The notes under the pieces were generated by a model. The model worked only from the letters and a program-made list of their open reading frames with translations, was not told the DNA's origin and did not search any database. Both the position numbers and the translations under genes were made by a program. Shown here one piece after another: positions 7,726-16,916 of a stretch of 48,412 nucleotides of DNA. Each line of letters opens with the position of its first letter. Position 1 is the stretch's first letter. Source of the DNA: Deinococcus alpinitundrae (GTDB lineage Bacteria > Deinococcota > Deinococci > Deinococcales > Deinococcaceae); the NCBI RefSeq assembly GCF_009982895.1, contig NZ_WXZL01000027.1, positions 1-48,412 on the forward strand, in the 5' to 3' direction.

Positions 7726-8976
7726 TCAGCCTGAAGTGTCCATCTGTGGTCCGTCGCTCCTGGGAATGTGGATACTGGTAAGGGCTGCCAGGGCCACCGC
7801 AACGACCACCGCGCCTGCGGTGAAGGTGAGGGTGCCACCAATTTGCCCGTAGAGCGTACCACCGGCCAACGGACCGGCCACCTGTGCCAGCGACTGGAAA
7901 CCCTTGGTTCCGCCCTGCACCTGCCCTTGCACTCCCGCAGGGGCCGCATTGGAAAGCAGGGCGGCGAGAGACGCGTTGAAGACACCCTCGCCCAGCGAGA
8001 ACATCACCACACCCAAGTACAGCAGCGGCGCAAAGTGCAAGAGCGGCACCAGTGCGATCAGCGACAGGCCGACCACGCCCATGCTGAGTCCCAGACGCGT
8101 GACGCCGTGTTCACCCCATCGACTCAGCAGGGACGGAAGCAGCAGGCCCTGCCCCACGATGTCGCACAGGCCCACCGCGATGAACAGCGTGCTGACCTGC
8201 GTCGGCCCCCATCCGAGCGCGTCACGACCCAGCAGCGAGATGATGACCTGCATCAGTGAGAACGGCAAGACGAACAGCATGCTGACCGTGATTAGTCGCC
8301 GCACCGGCGGGTAAGACCATACGCCCCGAAGCTGAGTGAGCGGGTTGAGGTGGGCAGCGTCAAAGTGTTTGCTGCGCCGCGACGCGGGCAGGCTTTCAGG
8401 CAGAATGAAGAAGCCCCACAGCAAGTTGAGCACACTGACGGCAGCAGCGGCGTAGAAGGGTGCGCTCAGCCCCAGGTGCGAGAGCAGCCCCCCAATAGCC
8501 GGGCCGATGATGAACCCTGCGCCGATGGCCGCCCCAATCTGCCCGAAGACCTTGCCGCGGTCCTCTTCTGGGGTGGTATCGGCCACATAGCCGAAAAGCG
8601 CACTCAGCCCGCCTGCAGTAAGCCCATCAATGCTGCGTCCCAGAAAGAGCATGACGAGGCTGCCTCCCAGGCCGAACATCAGGTAGCCGATGGCCGACCC
8701 GGCGAGCGTGAGCATCAGCACGGGGCGGCGTCCATAGGCATCGCTGAGCGCTCCCAGCACCGGTGAAAAGAAGAAGGTCAGCAGCGCGTAGATGGCGCCG
8801 AGCCAACCGATCACGATGGCTTGATGCTGGACGCCCGCGACATACTTCGCCACGATGAACGGCAGGACTGGGAATACCAGGGAGATGCCCATCGAGAACA
8901 GAAAAGCGGTGAACATCAGGAACAGGATGGGGGGACGGCTCGGGGCTGACAGGTTGAGGGAGGGTTCTACGGTCAT
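7726..8976 (-). CDS. MFS drug efflux transporter, TetA-like (12 TM)
   Basis: The product is an inner-membrane, proton-driven exporter of the 12-helix DHA1/TetA type, 416 residues. I use the ATG at 8974-8976 ([17 protein letters not shown]), since the longer frame to 9066 adds a poor N-terminus. The helix 2-3 loop carries the major facilitator motif A as [15 protein letters not shown] central cytoplasmic loop ([20 protein letters not shown]) separates the two six-helix halves. The C-terminal half contains [31 protein letters not shown] in pieces, typical of TetA-like pumps. It lies just downstream of, and in the same direction as, an AraC-type gene, so local control is likely. The substrate cannot be read from the sequence. 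Confidence 0.85.
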   Translation of the reverse strand: MTVEPSLNLSAPSRPPILFLMFTAFLFSMGISLVFPVLPFIVAKYVAGVQHQAIVIGWLGAIYALLTFFFSPVLGALSDAYGRRPVLMLTLAGSAIGYLMFGLGGSLVMLFLGRSIDGLTAGGLSALFGYVADTTPEEDRGKVFGQIGAAIGAGFIIGPAIGGLLSHLGLSAPFYAAAAVSVLNLLWGFFILPESLPASRRSKHFDAAHLNPLTQLRGVWSYPPVRRLITVSMLFVLPFSLMQVIISLLGRDALGWGPTQVSTLFIAVGLCDIVGQGLLLPSLLSRWGEHGVTRLGLSMGVVGLSLIALVPLLHFAPLLYLGVVMFSLGEGVFNASLAALLSNAAPAGVQGQVQGGTKGFQSLAQVAGPLAGGTLYGQIGGTLTFTAGAVVVAVALAALTSIHIPRSDGPQMDTSG

Positions 8977-9087
8977 GCAGCCAAGGTAAACGCTGTACCC
9001 GGCTGAAGGCTTGTAGAAAAACGACAGACGGTCTCGTCCAGTTAAATGAGAGTACAGCCGAGCCAAATCTGTTCAGCTCCTGCCTTC

Positions 9088-9966
9088 TTAAGGCAACTGG
9101 GGCAGCAGGAGGCGGGGGTTGTCATGCCGGAAGTCGAGCCACTGGACCTCCTGGTGCCGTGTCTCGATCATCCTGATGAAACTGCCGGGAGTAACGCCGC
9201 CCAGGATGCGGAACTCATGGGTCAGGTGCGCCTGATCAGCAAAACCCAGATCATAGGCGAGGGCGGCGAGCGGCGTCCCTGGGGCGCTGGCCAGGAGATT
9301 ATGGGCCGTCTCGAAGCGGATGAGGCGCGCGAGGGTCTTGGCGCTGATCCCCACTTCGTGCAAAAACTGACGCTCTAATGTCCGTAGACTCACGTCCAGA
9401 CTGCCGGCCAGTTCGGTCAACCGCCGCTGGCCGCCACGGTGGTACAGTTCAATTGCAGCCCGGACACCTGCGCCCGCCGTCCACTCGCGGCCCGCTCCGC
9501 CCGCCCGTTGCTCACCGGAGGCGAGCGCCAGTAGCCAGTCATTGAGTAACCCCAGCGCTGTTTCGTCGTCGCAGGTCGTCAAGGCGGCTGTAATTTCGTG
9601 TGCCGTTTGTGCTGCCCCCGACCCCGCCGCGCCGCCCAACAGATCCAACGCTGCGGCTGGATAGCTCCAGCCAAACAACTGCCGGGCAGCCCAGGGGTAT
9701 AGCTCAGCGCGTAGTGTCCGCGTCACACCTTCCGAGATCAGGTGTGAGCTCGTGGTAACTAGGCCTTCCAGAGTGGCTTGCGGCACCGGTGTGAGCAGGC
9801 CACCCTCGCCTATCGACCACCTCCGGCCAGAGGAGAAGGTAAGGTGCGCCAGTTGTTCCGGCATGAAGATGTGCGCCTCAGCCCCAACGTGGTACTCGTC
9901 CAGCATCATGTAGGCCTGCACCAGTGGCCTTAAAGCGGGCGGGGGCTCAATCAGTTGGTGCGGCAC
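9088..9966 (-). CDS. AraC-family transcriptional regulator
   Basis: 292 residues. Residues about 1-180 form a divergent N-terminal sensing domain, with LAHLTFSSGRRWSIGEGGLL as its best preserved part. The C-terminal 100 residues form the double helix-turn-helix of the AraC family: LTELAGSLDVSLRTLERQFL, then LARLIRFETAHNLLA, LAALAYDLGFADQAHLTHEF and GVTPGSF. It probably controls the MFS gene that follows it in the same direction, about 110 bp away. A frameshifted partial paralogue remains at 7235-7701. Confidence 0.85.
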   Translation of the reverse strand: MPHQLIEPPPALRPLVQAYMMLDEYHVGAEAHIFMPEQLAHLTFSSGRRWSIGEGGLLTPVPQATLEGLVTTSSHLISEGVTRTLRAELYPWAARQLFGWSYPAAALDLLGGAAGSGAAQTAHEITAALTTCDDETALGLLNDWLLALASGEQRAGGAGREWTAGAGVRAAIELYHRGGQRRLTELAGSLDVSLRTLERQFLHEVGISAKTLARLIRFETAHNLLASAPGTPLAALAYDLGFADQAHLTHEFRILGGVTPGSFIRMIETRHQEVQWLDFRHDNPRLLLPQLP

Positions 9967-10085
9967 ACTTCACTGTGCCATAGGTGCAGCTTGAACAGCT
10001 ATGGCGTCTGAACCGGCCGGTTGTGGCAAGTTGTTGTTTCCTCAGCACCTGAAGAGCGTCAGTATCGCAGGTGGCCTGAGGTTTA
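9967..10085 (+). repeat. probable IS6 end region, left of the IS630 insertion
   Basis: The final bases (about 10060-10085, GCAGGTGGCCTGAGGTTTA) resemble the codons just after the transposase end of the complete IS6 copy (GCAGGGGTGGCCTGAGGTT near 17653). On the other side of the IS630 element the sequence continues TAAGGCAACACAACC, the IS6 terminal repeat. The uninterrupted sequence would therefore have been the right end of an older IS6 copy. No gene is seen here. Confidence 0.45.
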
Positions 10086-11150
10086 TTGATCTCAGCTGAA
10101 GTTGGAGATCGTAGGTTGGAGAGATGACTGACCGTTGGCTACCCTCGCACCTGACACGAACTCAACTTGAAGAACGTCGGCTGCACTTCCTCGAGCTCCT
10201 CGAGACTCAAGCGCACAGTACCCAGGAACTTGCTGAGTTCCTAGGCGTCAAGGCGAGTACCATCAGCACCTGGAAACATCGCCTGCGGCACCAGGGTTCA
10301 GACGCGCTGCAGGCCACGGTGACTACAGGCAGAGCACCGGCGCTCTGCGGGGAACAGCGGGAGACGCTCAAGCGTCTCCTGTGCGAAGGCGCGCAGGTCC
10401 ACGGCTTTCCTGATGCCAGTTGGAGCACCTTGCGGGTCAGAGACGTCATCGGTCGTCACTTCGATATCTGGCATCACCGCGATCACGTCCGCAGCATCCT
10501 GCACCAGCTGGGCTTCTCCCGTCAGAAGCCCGACAAACGCGCCCTGGAACAGAACCCGGAAGCTGTGGCAACCTGGATTCAGACCACCCTTCCCGAGATC
10601 AAAAAAAAGGAGCTGCCGGTGCGACCCTGGTGTTCCTGGATGAAGTGGGCTTCAGTCTCAAAGGCACGGTGAAGCAGACCTGGGCACTGCGCGGCCAGAC
10701 CCCCGTGGTCTTCGGGAAAGCGAGCTGGGATAAGATCTCAACCATCGGTGCGGTGAGCACTGCTGGCCAGTTTTTCCAACAGACCCAGCACGGGGCCTTC
10801 AAAGGCCCCGATGTCATTCGCTTCCTGCAGCACGTGTTGACGCACGTCCCAGGAGAGGTCGTATTAGTGCTGGACAATGCCGGCATTCACAAGACGAAGG
10901 CCGTCACGGCCTTCGTCGCGGGTGAATCCCGGTTGTCCCTGCAGTACCTCCCACCGTATGCTCCAGAGCTCAATCCCATCGAGCTCGTGTGGGCGTACAT
11001 CAAGCGGAACATCCTGGGGAACTTCTGTGCCCGCACCTTGGAGGAACTGAAGGCACGCCTCCGGGTTGGGTGGCAGCGCGTTCGGTATGTCCGACTCCCT
11101 GCTCGCCTCCTGCACAGCTATCTCCCATCTTGAACTTCAGCCGACATCAA
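10086..11150 (+). mobile_element. IS630-family insertion sequence, complete
   Basis: The ends are imperfect inverted repeats: TTGATCTCAGCTGAAGTT on the left (10086-10103) and, read inwards on the other strand, TTGATGTCGGCTGAAGTT on the right (11133-11150). A TA dinucleotide flanks each end (10084-10085 and 11151-11152), the target duplication expected of IS630/Tc1-mariner elements. The 1065-bp length is also normal. It interrupts an older IS6-type terminus. One two-phase transposase gene fills it. Confidence 0.85.
10124..11133 (+). CDS. IS630-family transposase made by -1 frameshifting
   Basis: The first phase (10124-10672) encodes an N-terminal helix-turn-helix region (TQELAEFLGVKASTISTWK) and a second winged-helix part. 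The second phase carries the catalytic DDE core: Asp in LVFLDEVGFSL, Asp in VVLVLDNAGIHKT and Glu in YAPELNPIELVW. The phases join by a -1 step at a run of eight A (10601-10608). In the zero frame this places the canonical slippery heptamer A-AAA-AAG at 10603-10609. Joined there, the product is about 336 residues, the usual IS630 length. If this is a true programmed slip rather than a mutation, the element can be active. The short zero-frame product (182 residues) would have DNA-binding domains only. Confidence 0.82.
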
Positions 11151-11165
11151 TAAGGCAACACAACC
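11151..11165 (+). repeat. IS6 terminal repeat scar
   Basis: TAAGGCAACACAACC equals the last 15 bases of the complete IS6 element (17709-17723). It adjoins the right end of IS630 and is the distal part of the terminus that IS630 split. Confidence 0.65.
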
Positions 11166-11530
11166 GTACAAACTCCGCATGGTCCGCACCTGCCGAGCAT
11201 TCAGCCCCAGCAGCGGACTGCTGGTCATCTCCTGGACCGTCCCGAACGCCAAGGGCACGCTGACCTGGCCGTGCAACCGAATCCCTTCGGGGCACCAAAT
11301 CTTGAACTGAGTACAGCAGTGGGGATAGGGTGTCTTGACGTGCGGGGAAAGTGGCCTTAAAGTTTGTGCCAGTGGAAGCTAGCGCCGCTGCTGGACTTTA
11401 CCAAGACGTTGAGCTGAAGTTAGAAGTGAGCTCGAACCTGAACGAGCTAGACGGACAGGCGCAATTGCAGTAACCGTTGTATTTTAGTACCGCAGAAACC
11501 GCTGTATGTCAGTAATCGCATTACCGCAGT
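11166..11530. other. gene-free stretch with a 25-bp tandem repeat
   Basis: No convincing gene. At 11473 and 11498 two units of exactly 25 bp begin with ACCG-TGTAT and share 18 of 25 bases. A partial third unit begins at 11523 (ACCGCAGTAC). The exact spacing suggests iterons or a regulator-binding array. A minus-strand frame around 11180-11310 (RLHGQVSVPLAFGTVQEM) might be the end of a truncated gene, but I cannot identify it. Confidence 0.35.
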
Positions 11531-11570
11531 ACAGAAGCAGGGCGTCTCTCTTAAGACGCCCTGCTTCTGT
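11531..11570 (-). terminator. strong 17-bp stem-loop
   Basis: ACAGAAGCAGGGCGTCT (11531-11547) pairs perfectly with AGACGCCCTGCTTCTGT (11554-11570) across a 6-base loop. It lies about 100 bp after the stop of the minus-strand 85-aa gene, so it probably ends that transcript. It could act in both directions. Confidence 0.6.
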
Positions 11571-11666
11571 GTATTTCCCCTCTTTCATGACGTCGCGTAT
11601 AGGTGGTTGGCCAGTCGAACGTTTTGTGCCACTGCCGGCTCCGGTTGATGTACCTCATGCCTTCAC

Positions 11667-11924
11667 TTATCGTCGCGCCTGGCGGTCGGTCGTCCGTTCC
11701 CTTTCCTTCTCTCGAACTTCTTCCTGGCGTTCAGCGTGTTCGATTCCGCCCGGCTCAGCGGCGGCGTCGGCCGCTTGTCGAGCCGCCGCCAATTTGTGCT
11801 CTAGATCCTCAATGCGCGCGCGAGGAAGGCCAGCTCGGCGCGCCGAGGCCAATTCATACGTTAGGGCGCCTGAATCATCCTCCAGACGTTGCAGCGCCCG
11901 CTTAGCCTCATTTCGAGTAGACAT
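11667..11924 (-). CDS. small coiled-coil hypothetical protein, 85 aa
   Basis: The product is almost entirely charged helix: MSTRNEAKRALQRLEDDSGAL, then ARIEDLEHKLAAARQAADAAAEP and EHAERQEEVREKERERTTDRQ. Heptads of Leu/Ala fit a short coiled coil. There is no signal peptide or membrane segment. The ribosome binding site is weak. Composition alone can mimic this in GC-rich DNA, but the frame is supported by the strong terminator downstream (11531-11570). Function unknown. Confidence 0.45.
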   Translation of the reverse strand: MSTRNEAKRALQRLEDDSGALTYELASARRAGLPRARIEDLEHKLAAARQAADAAAEPGGIEHAERQEEVREKERERTTDRQARR

Positions 11925-12166
11925 GGGTACAGAATAACGAGCTTGGATTCGTGAGGGGCCAAGTTTTCGCCGTAATAAGTTTTGTTGTAGATCCTAATCA
12001 GCCGGTTCTGCTAAGCGGCAAATATGACTCAGGGACATGTATCCCTTCACGGGCACTCCGATATGCGATGTAACACCGAAGCACCTTTAGAGTCATCTCA
12101 CTTCGTTAAGGCTATCGGTAGCGTCGGGAACAGGTAGAGCCTGAGGCGTGGTGTACAAAACGAAGC

Positions 12167-12625
12167 ATGCGAACAACCCCTGAACACTCGGGAGGCAAGA
12201 ACGAAAACAGGCCACTGCGGTTGATGTTGATTGACGACGATCCCGCCGACCTCCTGCTGGTAGGAGATGGTTTTGCCGCTTTTGGAACGCATGGGGTGGT
12301 TACCGGATATCAGAGCGGAGCGAGTGCCATCGAAGCGATGCAGCAACCAAGCGCTGTCCTCCCGGATGTCATCTTGCTCGACCTCAACATGCCTATGATG
12401 AACGGCTTTGACGTCCTTAGGCTCTTGAAAGCAGACGAGAAGCTGAGCTTTATCCCTGTCGTGATGTTGACCGCATCCGCTCAGGCACAGGATGTGACGC
12501 AGGCGTACTCCCTCTTTGCGAGTTCTTACATCGTCAAAGCGGACAGCTTCGCAGGATTGATCGAACAGGTAGAAACATTCATAGGTTTTTGGACAAGAAT
12601 GCGGCGGGTGGGCGACCAGAGTTGA
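12167..12625 (+). CDS. CheY-like single-domain response regulator
   Basis: 152 residues comprising one receiver domain. The acidic pocket is in LMLIDDDPADLL (Asp 23-25), the phosphoacceptor Asp 72 in VILLDLNMPMMNGFDV, the switch Thr in MLTASAQ and the conserved Lys in YIVKADSF. The domain ends with no output domain. This is the RcpA-like type often paired with GAF-containing kinases in deinococci and cyanobacteria. It converges on two such kinases (12756-14909 and 14967-16808). The likely role is phosphotransfer partner of one or both, but no operon links them. Confidence 0.85.
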   Translation: MRTTPEHSGGKNENRPLRLMLIDDDPADLLLVGDGFAAFGTHGVVTGYQSGASAIEAMQQPSAVLPDVILLDLNMPMMNGFDVLRLLKADEKLSFIPVVMLTASAQAQDVTQAYSLFASSYIVKADSFAGLIEQVETFIGFWTRMRRVGDQS

Positions 12626-12755
12626 TTCTCTAGCCGATGGGAGCCAAGATTTCTCCTCGTCTCGACCTCGCCAATTTCAGCGCCCGTCACCCTAAACACC
12701 CCCATATGCTCTGGCCGAGCATCAAGGTCGCTTTTGATCAGAGCGGTTGGCCGTA

Positions 12756-14909
12756 TCAAAATTTGGCTTTGGGTAATGTAAAACCGAAGGTGGCACCCTG
12801 GTCCACCTGACCTTCAGCGGTCATCAGGCCACCGTGCCGCACCATGATGCGCCGCGCATTGGCCAAGCTCATCCCGGCACCTTCGAAGTCGGTCTGATGG
12901 TGAAGGCGCTGGAACATGGTGAATAGCTTGTCCTGGTAGCGCTGATCGAAGCCGACCCCGTTGTCGCGTACGAACACGGCCCAAGTCTGTCCACGATCCT
13001 CAGGCCACACTTCGATCAAGGCTTCCTGGCGCGGCCGTGTGTACTTCACCGCGTTGTCCAGCAGGGCCCTGATCACTCGGCGTAGCAACACGATGTCGCC
13101 CATGACCGTCGGTAAGGCCGTCATCTGCCAGCGGATCTGGCGTGCCGGCTCAGCGGCTGCCACTTCGTTCCGGGCCGCTTCGAACAGACGGCCCAGATCG
13201 ACGGGTTCTGGGTGAAACGGCTCGCGAGACGTGCGGGAGAGTTCGAGCATGCCGTCGATCAGCTGACTTAGGTGCTGAGCGGCCTCCTCCACGATGGCGA
13301 AGTAGCGCGCGGCCTTCCCGGTGAGCGGTGTTGGGAGTGCTCGGCGCAACAAGCCGCCAAAACTGATGATGTGCCGAACCGGGGTTCTGAGGTCGTGCGA
13401 GACCGAGTAGGTGAAGGCCTCGAGTTCCTCGTTGCTGGCCTTGAGCATGTCGCGCTGGGCCGTGAGCTCCTGGGCCTGCTCGGCGCGCTCCAAGGCCAGA
13501 TCCAGACCGCGACCTACCGCCTGGAAGATCTTCTTGTCCCGCTCGGTCCAGGTGGCCGAAGTCTGGGACCCAATGAGCAACACACTTTCGAGTTCATCCG
13601 CCACGAAGTAGGGATAGCCAGCCAAGGCCTGGAAGAGCCCCGATTCTTCAATGAACAGCCAGGTGGTGTTCCATTGGTCGATGAAGGCGGCTGTCTTCTG
13701 GAGCAGGATCTTGGCGATGTTGGAGTGTTGAAGTGGGAAGCCATGGTGCAAGAACTGCAGGAGCGTGGGATCATACTCGGGACTCCAGGCTGAGGGCTTG
13801 AACAGCTCGCCCTCCCGCTCGACATAGACAACGTCCACCCCACAGGTCTCCATCAACAGGGTGATGGCCTGCCGGACCAGCGCCTGAACATCGGTCTCGC
13901 TGCCGACTGCTTCGGTAAACGCCACGAAGGCGCCCAGTGCGGCCCGTTCCTCTTCCAGTTGCTGGGTGCGTTCCCGCAACTGCTGGGTCTGGTCGGCGCG
14001 TTCCAGGGCCAGGCCCAGACCATCACTGACCGACTCGAGGATAGCCCGCTCCTGCGGCGACCAACTCGGCCGGTCAATGCCCGTGGTGAACAAAGCATAC
14101 GGCTGGCCTTCCCGGAAGTACGGCGTGATGCTCAGGGCACTCGCGTAGTTTACCGATTGCCAATGGGCCTGATCGTGCTCGGCGAAGGCCGTGCAGCGCT
14201 GTTCCAGGGCCTGCACGATCAAGGGGAATTCGAGGGACAGCCCGGACCGCCGCAGCGCCTGGACTTCCGGCGGGGTATTGCTGGAGAAGATCAATGGATA
14301 CGCCTGGTCGCCCTGAAGCAGGTAAAACCCGCTCATGGCTCCGGCGATCACTTCCCGCACCACGTCTGACGCAGCGGTGGCGAGCCGCTCGAGGTCGGTG
14401 CTGCTGGCCACGTTGGTGGTGAAGCGTACGAAGGCGTTTAGGGCCTGTTCGTTCTGGGTGGCTTGGTGCTCCAGCAGCTCTGCCTGACCCCGCAGTCGCT
14501 GCTCACTCGCCTGAAGATGCTGTTCAGCCGTTTTACGATCGGTCACGTCGCGGGAGATCGCCAGCAACTGGGTGACGCTGCCGTCCTCATCCCTGATAGG
14601 AGAGACCCGGACTTCCCACCACTTGAGCGTGCCAGCAAAGGTGCGTGCCGGACCCTCGAAGGTCCGCGTTTCCCCAGCCCTGGCCCCTTCGAGCGCAGCT
14701 TCGACCTGAAGCCGCGCTTCACCTTCCCAGAAGGTTGGCCAGAAGGCCTGCTGGCAGCTGCTGAAGTCGTCGAGCTCCATGGTGACCATCCCACCGGCAT
14801 TCATCGACAGCAGGTGGGCGTCCAGATCGAGCACCTTGATGCAGTCTGCGCTGGCGTCAATGATGCTCTGAAGCTTGTGCAGTTCCTGGCGCCTGGCTGA
14901 ATCACTCAT
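12756..14909 (-). CDS. PAS-GAF-GAF sensor histidine kinase
   Basis: 717 residues, no membrane segment, so a cytoplasmic sensor. Order: PAS domain (about 10-125, ending AISRDVTDRKTAEQ), coiled coil, GAF 1 (about 160-300), signalling helix (QLRERTQQLEEERAAL), GAF 2 (about 325-465), HisKA with His 505 in YSVSHDLRTPVRH, and the ATPase domain with N box DNAVKYT (about 618) and G1 box DNGVGFD (about 649). The G2 box reads EGAGMSLAN, with Ser in place of the last Gly seen in its neighbour (PGTGVGLAS). This may lower ATP binding. It belongs to the bacteriophytochrome-like kinase group by its C-terminal pattern but lacks a PHY domain. It lies head to tail with a second kinase 57 bp upstream. Confidence 0.87.
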   Translation of the reverse strand: MSDSARRQELHKLQSIIDASADCIKVLDLDAHLLSMNAGGMVTMELDDFSSCQQAFWPTFWEGEARLQVEAALEGARAGETRTFEGPARTFAGTLKWWEVRVSPIRDEDGSVTQLLAISRDVTDRKTAEQHLQASEQRLRGQAELLEHQATQNEQALNAFVRFTTNVASSTDLERLATAASDVVREVIAGAMSGFYLLQGDQAYPLIFSSNTPPEVQALRRSGLSLEFPLIVQALEQRCTAFAEHDQAHWQSVNYASALSITPYFREGQPYALFTTGIDRPSWSPQERAILESVSDGLGLALERADQTQQLRERTQQLEEERAALGAFVAFTEAVGSETDVQALVRQAITLLMETCGVDVVYVEREGELFKPSAWSPEYDPTLLQFLHHGFPLQHSNIAKILLQKTAAFIDQWNTTWLFIEESGLFQALAGYPYFVADELESVLLIGSQTSATWTERDKKIFQAVGRGLDLALERAEQAQELTAQRDMLKASNEELEAFTYSVSHDLRTPVRHIISFGGLLRRALPTPLTGKAARYFAIVEEAAQHLSQLIDGMLELSRTSREPFHPEPVDLGRLFEAARNEVAAAEPARQIRWQMTALPTVMGDIVLLRRVIRALLDNAVKYTRPRQEALIEVWPEDRGQTWAVFVRDNGVGFDQRYQDKLFTMFQRLHHQTDFEGAGMSLANARRIMVRHGGLMTAEGQVDQGATFGFTLPKAKF

Positions 14910-14966
14910 CGGCGGAGCTCCAGTGCCGCGTCTCGGCTGTGGCGGTGCCGGTCATGTTCCTCTGGG

Positions 14967-16808
14967 TCATGTTATCAACTGAAGTGTAGGGCCGCTTTTG
15001 GGCAGGATAAAGCCGAAGGTGGCGCCCTGATCCACCTGGCCTTCAGCGAACACCTCACCGCCATGTTTGAGGATCAGCCGGCGGACGCTAGCCAGACCCA
15101 CACCCGTCCCGGGCACCTCCTGATCGCTGTGGAGCCGCTGGAACACGTTGAACAGTCGCTCCTGGTAGCGCGGATCGAAGCCCAGACCGTTGTCCTGCAC
15201 GTACACCTTCCAGGTCTCGCCCTGCTCCTGTGCCCAGATGCGGATGATGGCCGGGTCACGGGTCCGGGTGAACTTCAGCGCGTTCTCGGTCAGTTGGATG
15301 AGTACCTGTTTGAGAGCGTCCCAGTCACCTTGCACAAGTGGGAGGGGGACAACCTCCCACTGGACGTTCCGGGTGAGGAGATCTGGGAGGAGTCCCTTCC
15401 AGATCTCCTCCATGAGCGTGTTCAGATCGACCAATTGCGGCCTCAAGGGCTGCTGTGCGGCGTGCGACAGGTCGAGCAGAGCATCGATCATACTATTCAT
15501 CTGCCTGCCGGCTTGTTCCACCACGTCGAGGTAACGGGTACTTTTCTCGTCGAGCCGATCATTCAGTGTAGTCCGGGTCAGTTGCAGGAAGCCAAGCATG
15601 TGCCGCACTGGGGTTCGGAGGTCATGTGAGACCGAGTAGGAGAAGGCCGCGAGTTCTTCGTTGGCGAACGAGAGCGCCTGAGTGCGGGCCTGCAACTCCG
15701 CGTTCTGGGTCATCAACTGGCGGGCCATCTCGGTGCGTTCCAGCGCCAAGTTCAGGCTCCGACCGACGGCCCGGAACAGGGCCCGGTCCGCATCGTTCCA
15801 GGTGTGGGTCTTGCGAAGACCGATGGACAGGATCGAGCGCAGCTCACCGCCGATCAGGAGTGGGTAGTTGGCCGCGGCGTGGTAGTCCTCGCTCGAGGCC
15901 ACGCGCTCGCGCTGAGGATCCCACCCGTCGGTGAACACAGGCTGCTTACTCTGGATCACCTGGGCAAAGAGCGGTGTGTCACTCGGCAGGCCCACGGAGA
16001 TCACTTCGATCAGCGCCGAGCGCATGTTGTCAGACCAGACGTGCCCTTTCCAGAGGGTCTGCTCTTCTTCGTAGTAGACGGCGCTGGCTCCGGGGAACCG
16101 TCCCTGCAGCACCTTGATCGCTTCCCGAGCCAGCGTGAGCAGTTCGGCCTGACTTCCGACCGCTTCGGCAAAGGTCACGAAGGCTGCTTGTGCGGCCCGC
16201 TCCTCTTCCAGTTGACGGGTGCGCTCTTCGAGGTCGCGGGTGCGGTTCTCAACCCGGGTCTCCAGTGCTCGGGTCGCTTCTGCTCGGCCGAGGGCCACCG
16301 CGCACTGGTTCGAGAGAATCGTCAGGAAGCGGCGTTCAGCGGGGGTAAAGTCGTGCGGCTCGCTGAAGTCCAGCACGATCACCCCGAGCGGCTGCTGGTC
16401 CAGGAACATCGGCAAGGTGGCGTTGGCCACAGCAGCCAGGGCCCCTGTGCGGCTCTCGATCTCTGGATAGGCGGCTTTCAGGGCGCCAGCATGCTCGAAG
16501 TACAGGGCTTCATGCATGCGCAGGATGTCAGCAATGAGTTGATTGTCGGTGAGAGACCCTTCCTGCCAGATGGTGCGGGTGACATCTTCATAGCCCTGGC
16601 TGCCGGCGATCTTCATCTGCTGATCGTTCTGATTCGCCAGCAGCACAATGCCAGCGACAGCACCAAGGGCTTGCACGGCGGGTGTGAGCACAATCTCGAT
16701 GACCTCCCGCTCCGTGCTGGCTGCTGCGAGTGACTGGGTGATCTCTTGGATGTAATCCGCGAGCGTAGAGAACGACTCTGAATCCGTGCTACCCAGCGGC
16801 GAAATCAT
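14967..16808 (-). CDS. two-GAF sensor histidine kinase
   Basis: 613 residues, soluble. Order: GAF 1 (about 25-170; VLTPAVQALGAVAGIVLLA ... AERRFLTILSNQCAVALGRA), coiled coil (ENRTRDLEERTRQLEEERAA), GAF 2 (about 215-355), HisKA with His 395 in YSVSHDLRTPVRHML, and the ATPase domain with N box TENALKFTRTRD, G1 DNGLGFD and an intact G2 PGTGVGLASVRRL. The linker helix and the C-terminal 200 residues closely resemble the downstream kinase, so the pair arose by duplication. With the nearby response regulator they form a likely two-component module. The signal is unknown. Confidence 0.87.
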   Translation of the reverse strand: MISPLGSTDSESFSTLADYIQEITQSLAAASTEREVIEIVLTPAVQALGAVAGIVLLANQNDQQMKIAGSQGYEDVTRTIWQEGSLTDNQLIADILRMHEALYFEHAGALKAAYPEIESRTGALAAVANATLPMFLDQQPLGVIVLDFSEPHDFTPAERRFLTILSNQCAVALGRAEATRALETRVENRTRDLEERTRQLEEERAAQAAFVTFAEAVGSQAELLTLAREAIKVLQGRFPGASAVYYEEEQTLWKGHVWSDNMRSALIEVISVGLPSDTPLFAQVIQSKQPVFTDGWDPQRERVASSEDYHAAANYPLLIGGELRSILSIGLRKTHTWNDADRALFRAVGRSLNLALERTEMARQLMTQNAELQARTQALSFANEELAAFSYSVSHDLRTPVRHMLGFLQLTRTTLNDRLDEKSTRYLDVVEQAGRQMNSMIDALLDLSHAAQQPLRPQLVDLNTLMEEIWKGLLPDLLTRNVQWEVVPLPLVQGDWDALKQVLIQLTENALKFTRTRDPAIIRIWAQEQGETWKVYVQDNGLGFDPRYQERLFNVFQRLHSDQEVPGTGVGLASVRRLILKHGGEVFAEGQVDQGATFGFILPKSGPTLQLIT

Positions 16809-16916
16809 CCTTCAAACTACTGGCTTGCGCCTCTGCTTACTCTTGTCCGACTCTTGAGATTGCGCTGTGGTCTGCTCAAGGTGACAAGGCCAAAATGTGG
16901 AAAACGCGTTTGATAA

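Noticed and set aside
15804..16733. A 309-codon plus-strand open frame
   Set aside because: Antisense to the second histidine kinase, whose domains are unambiguous.
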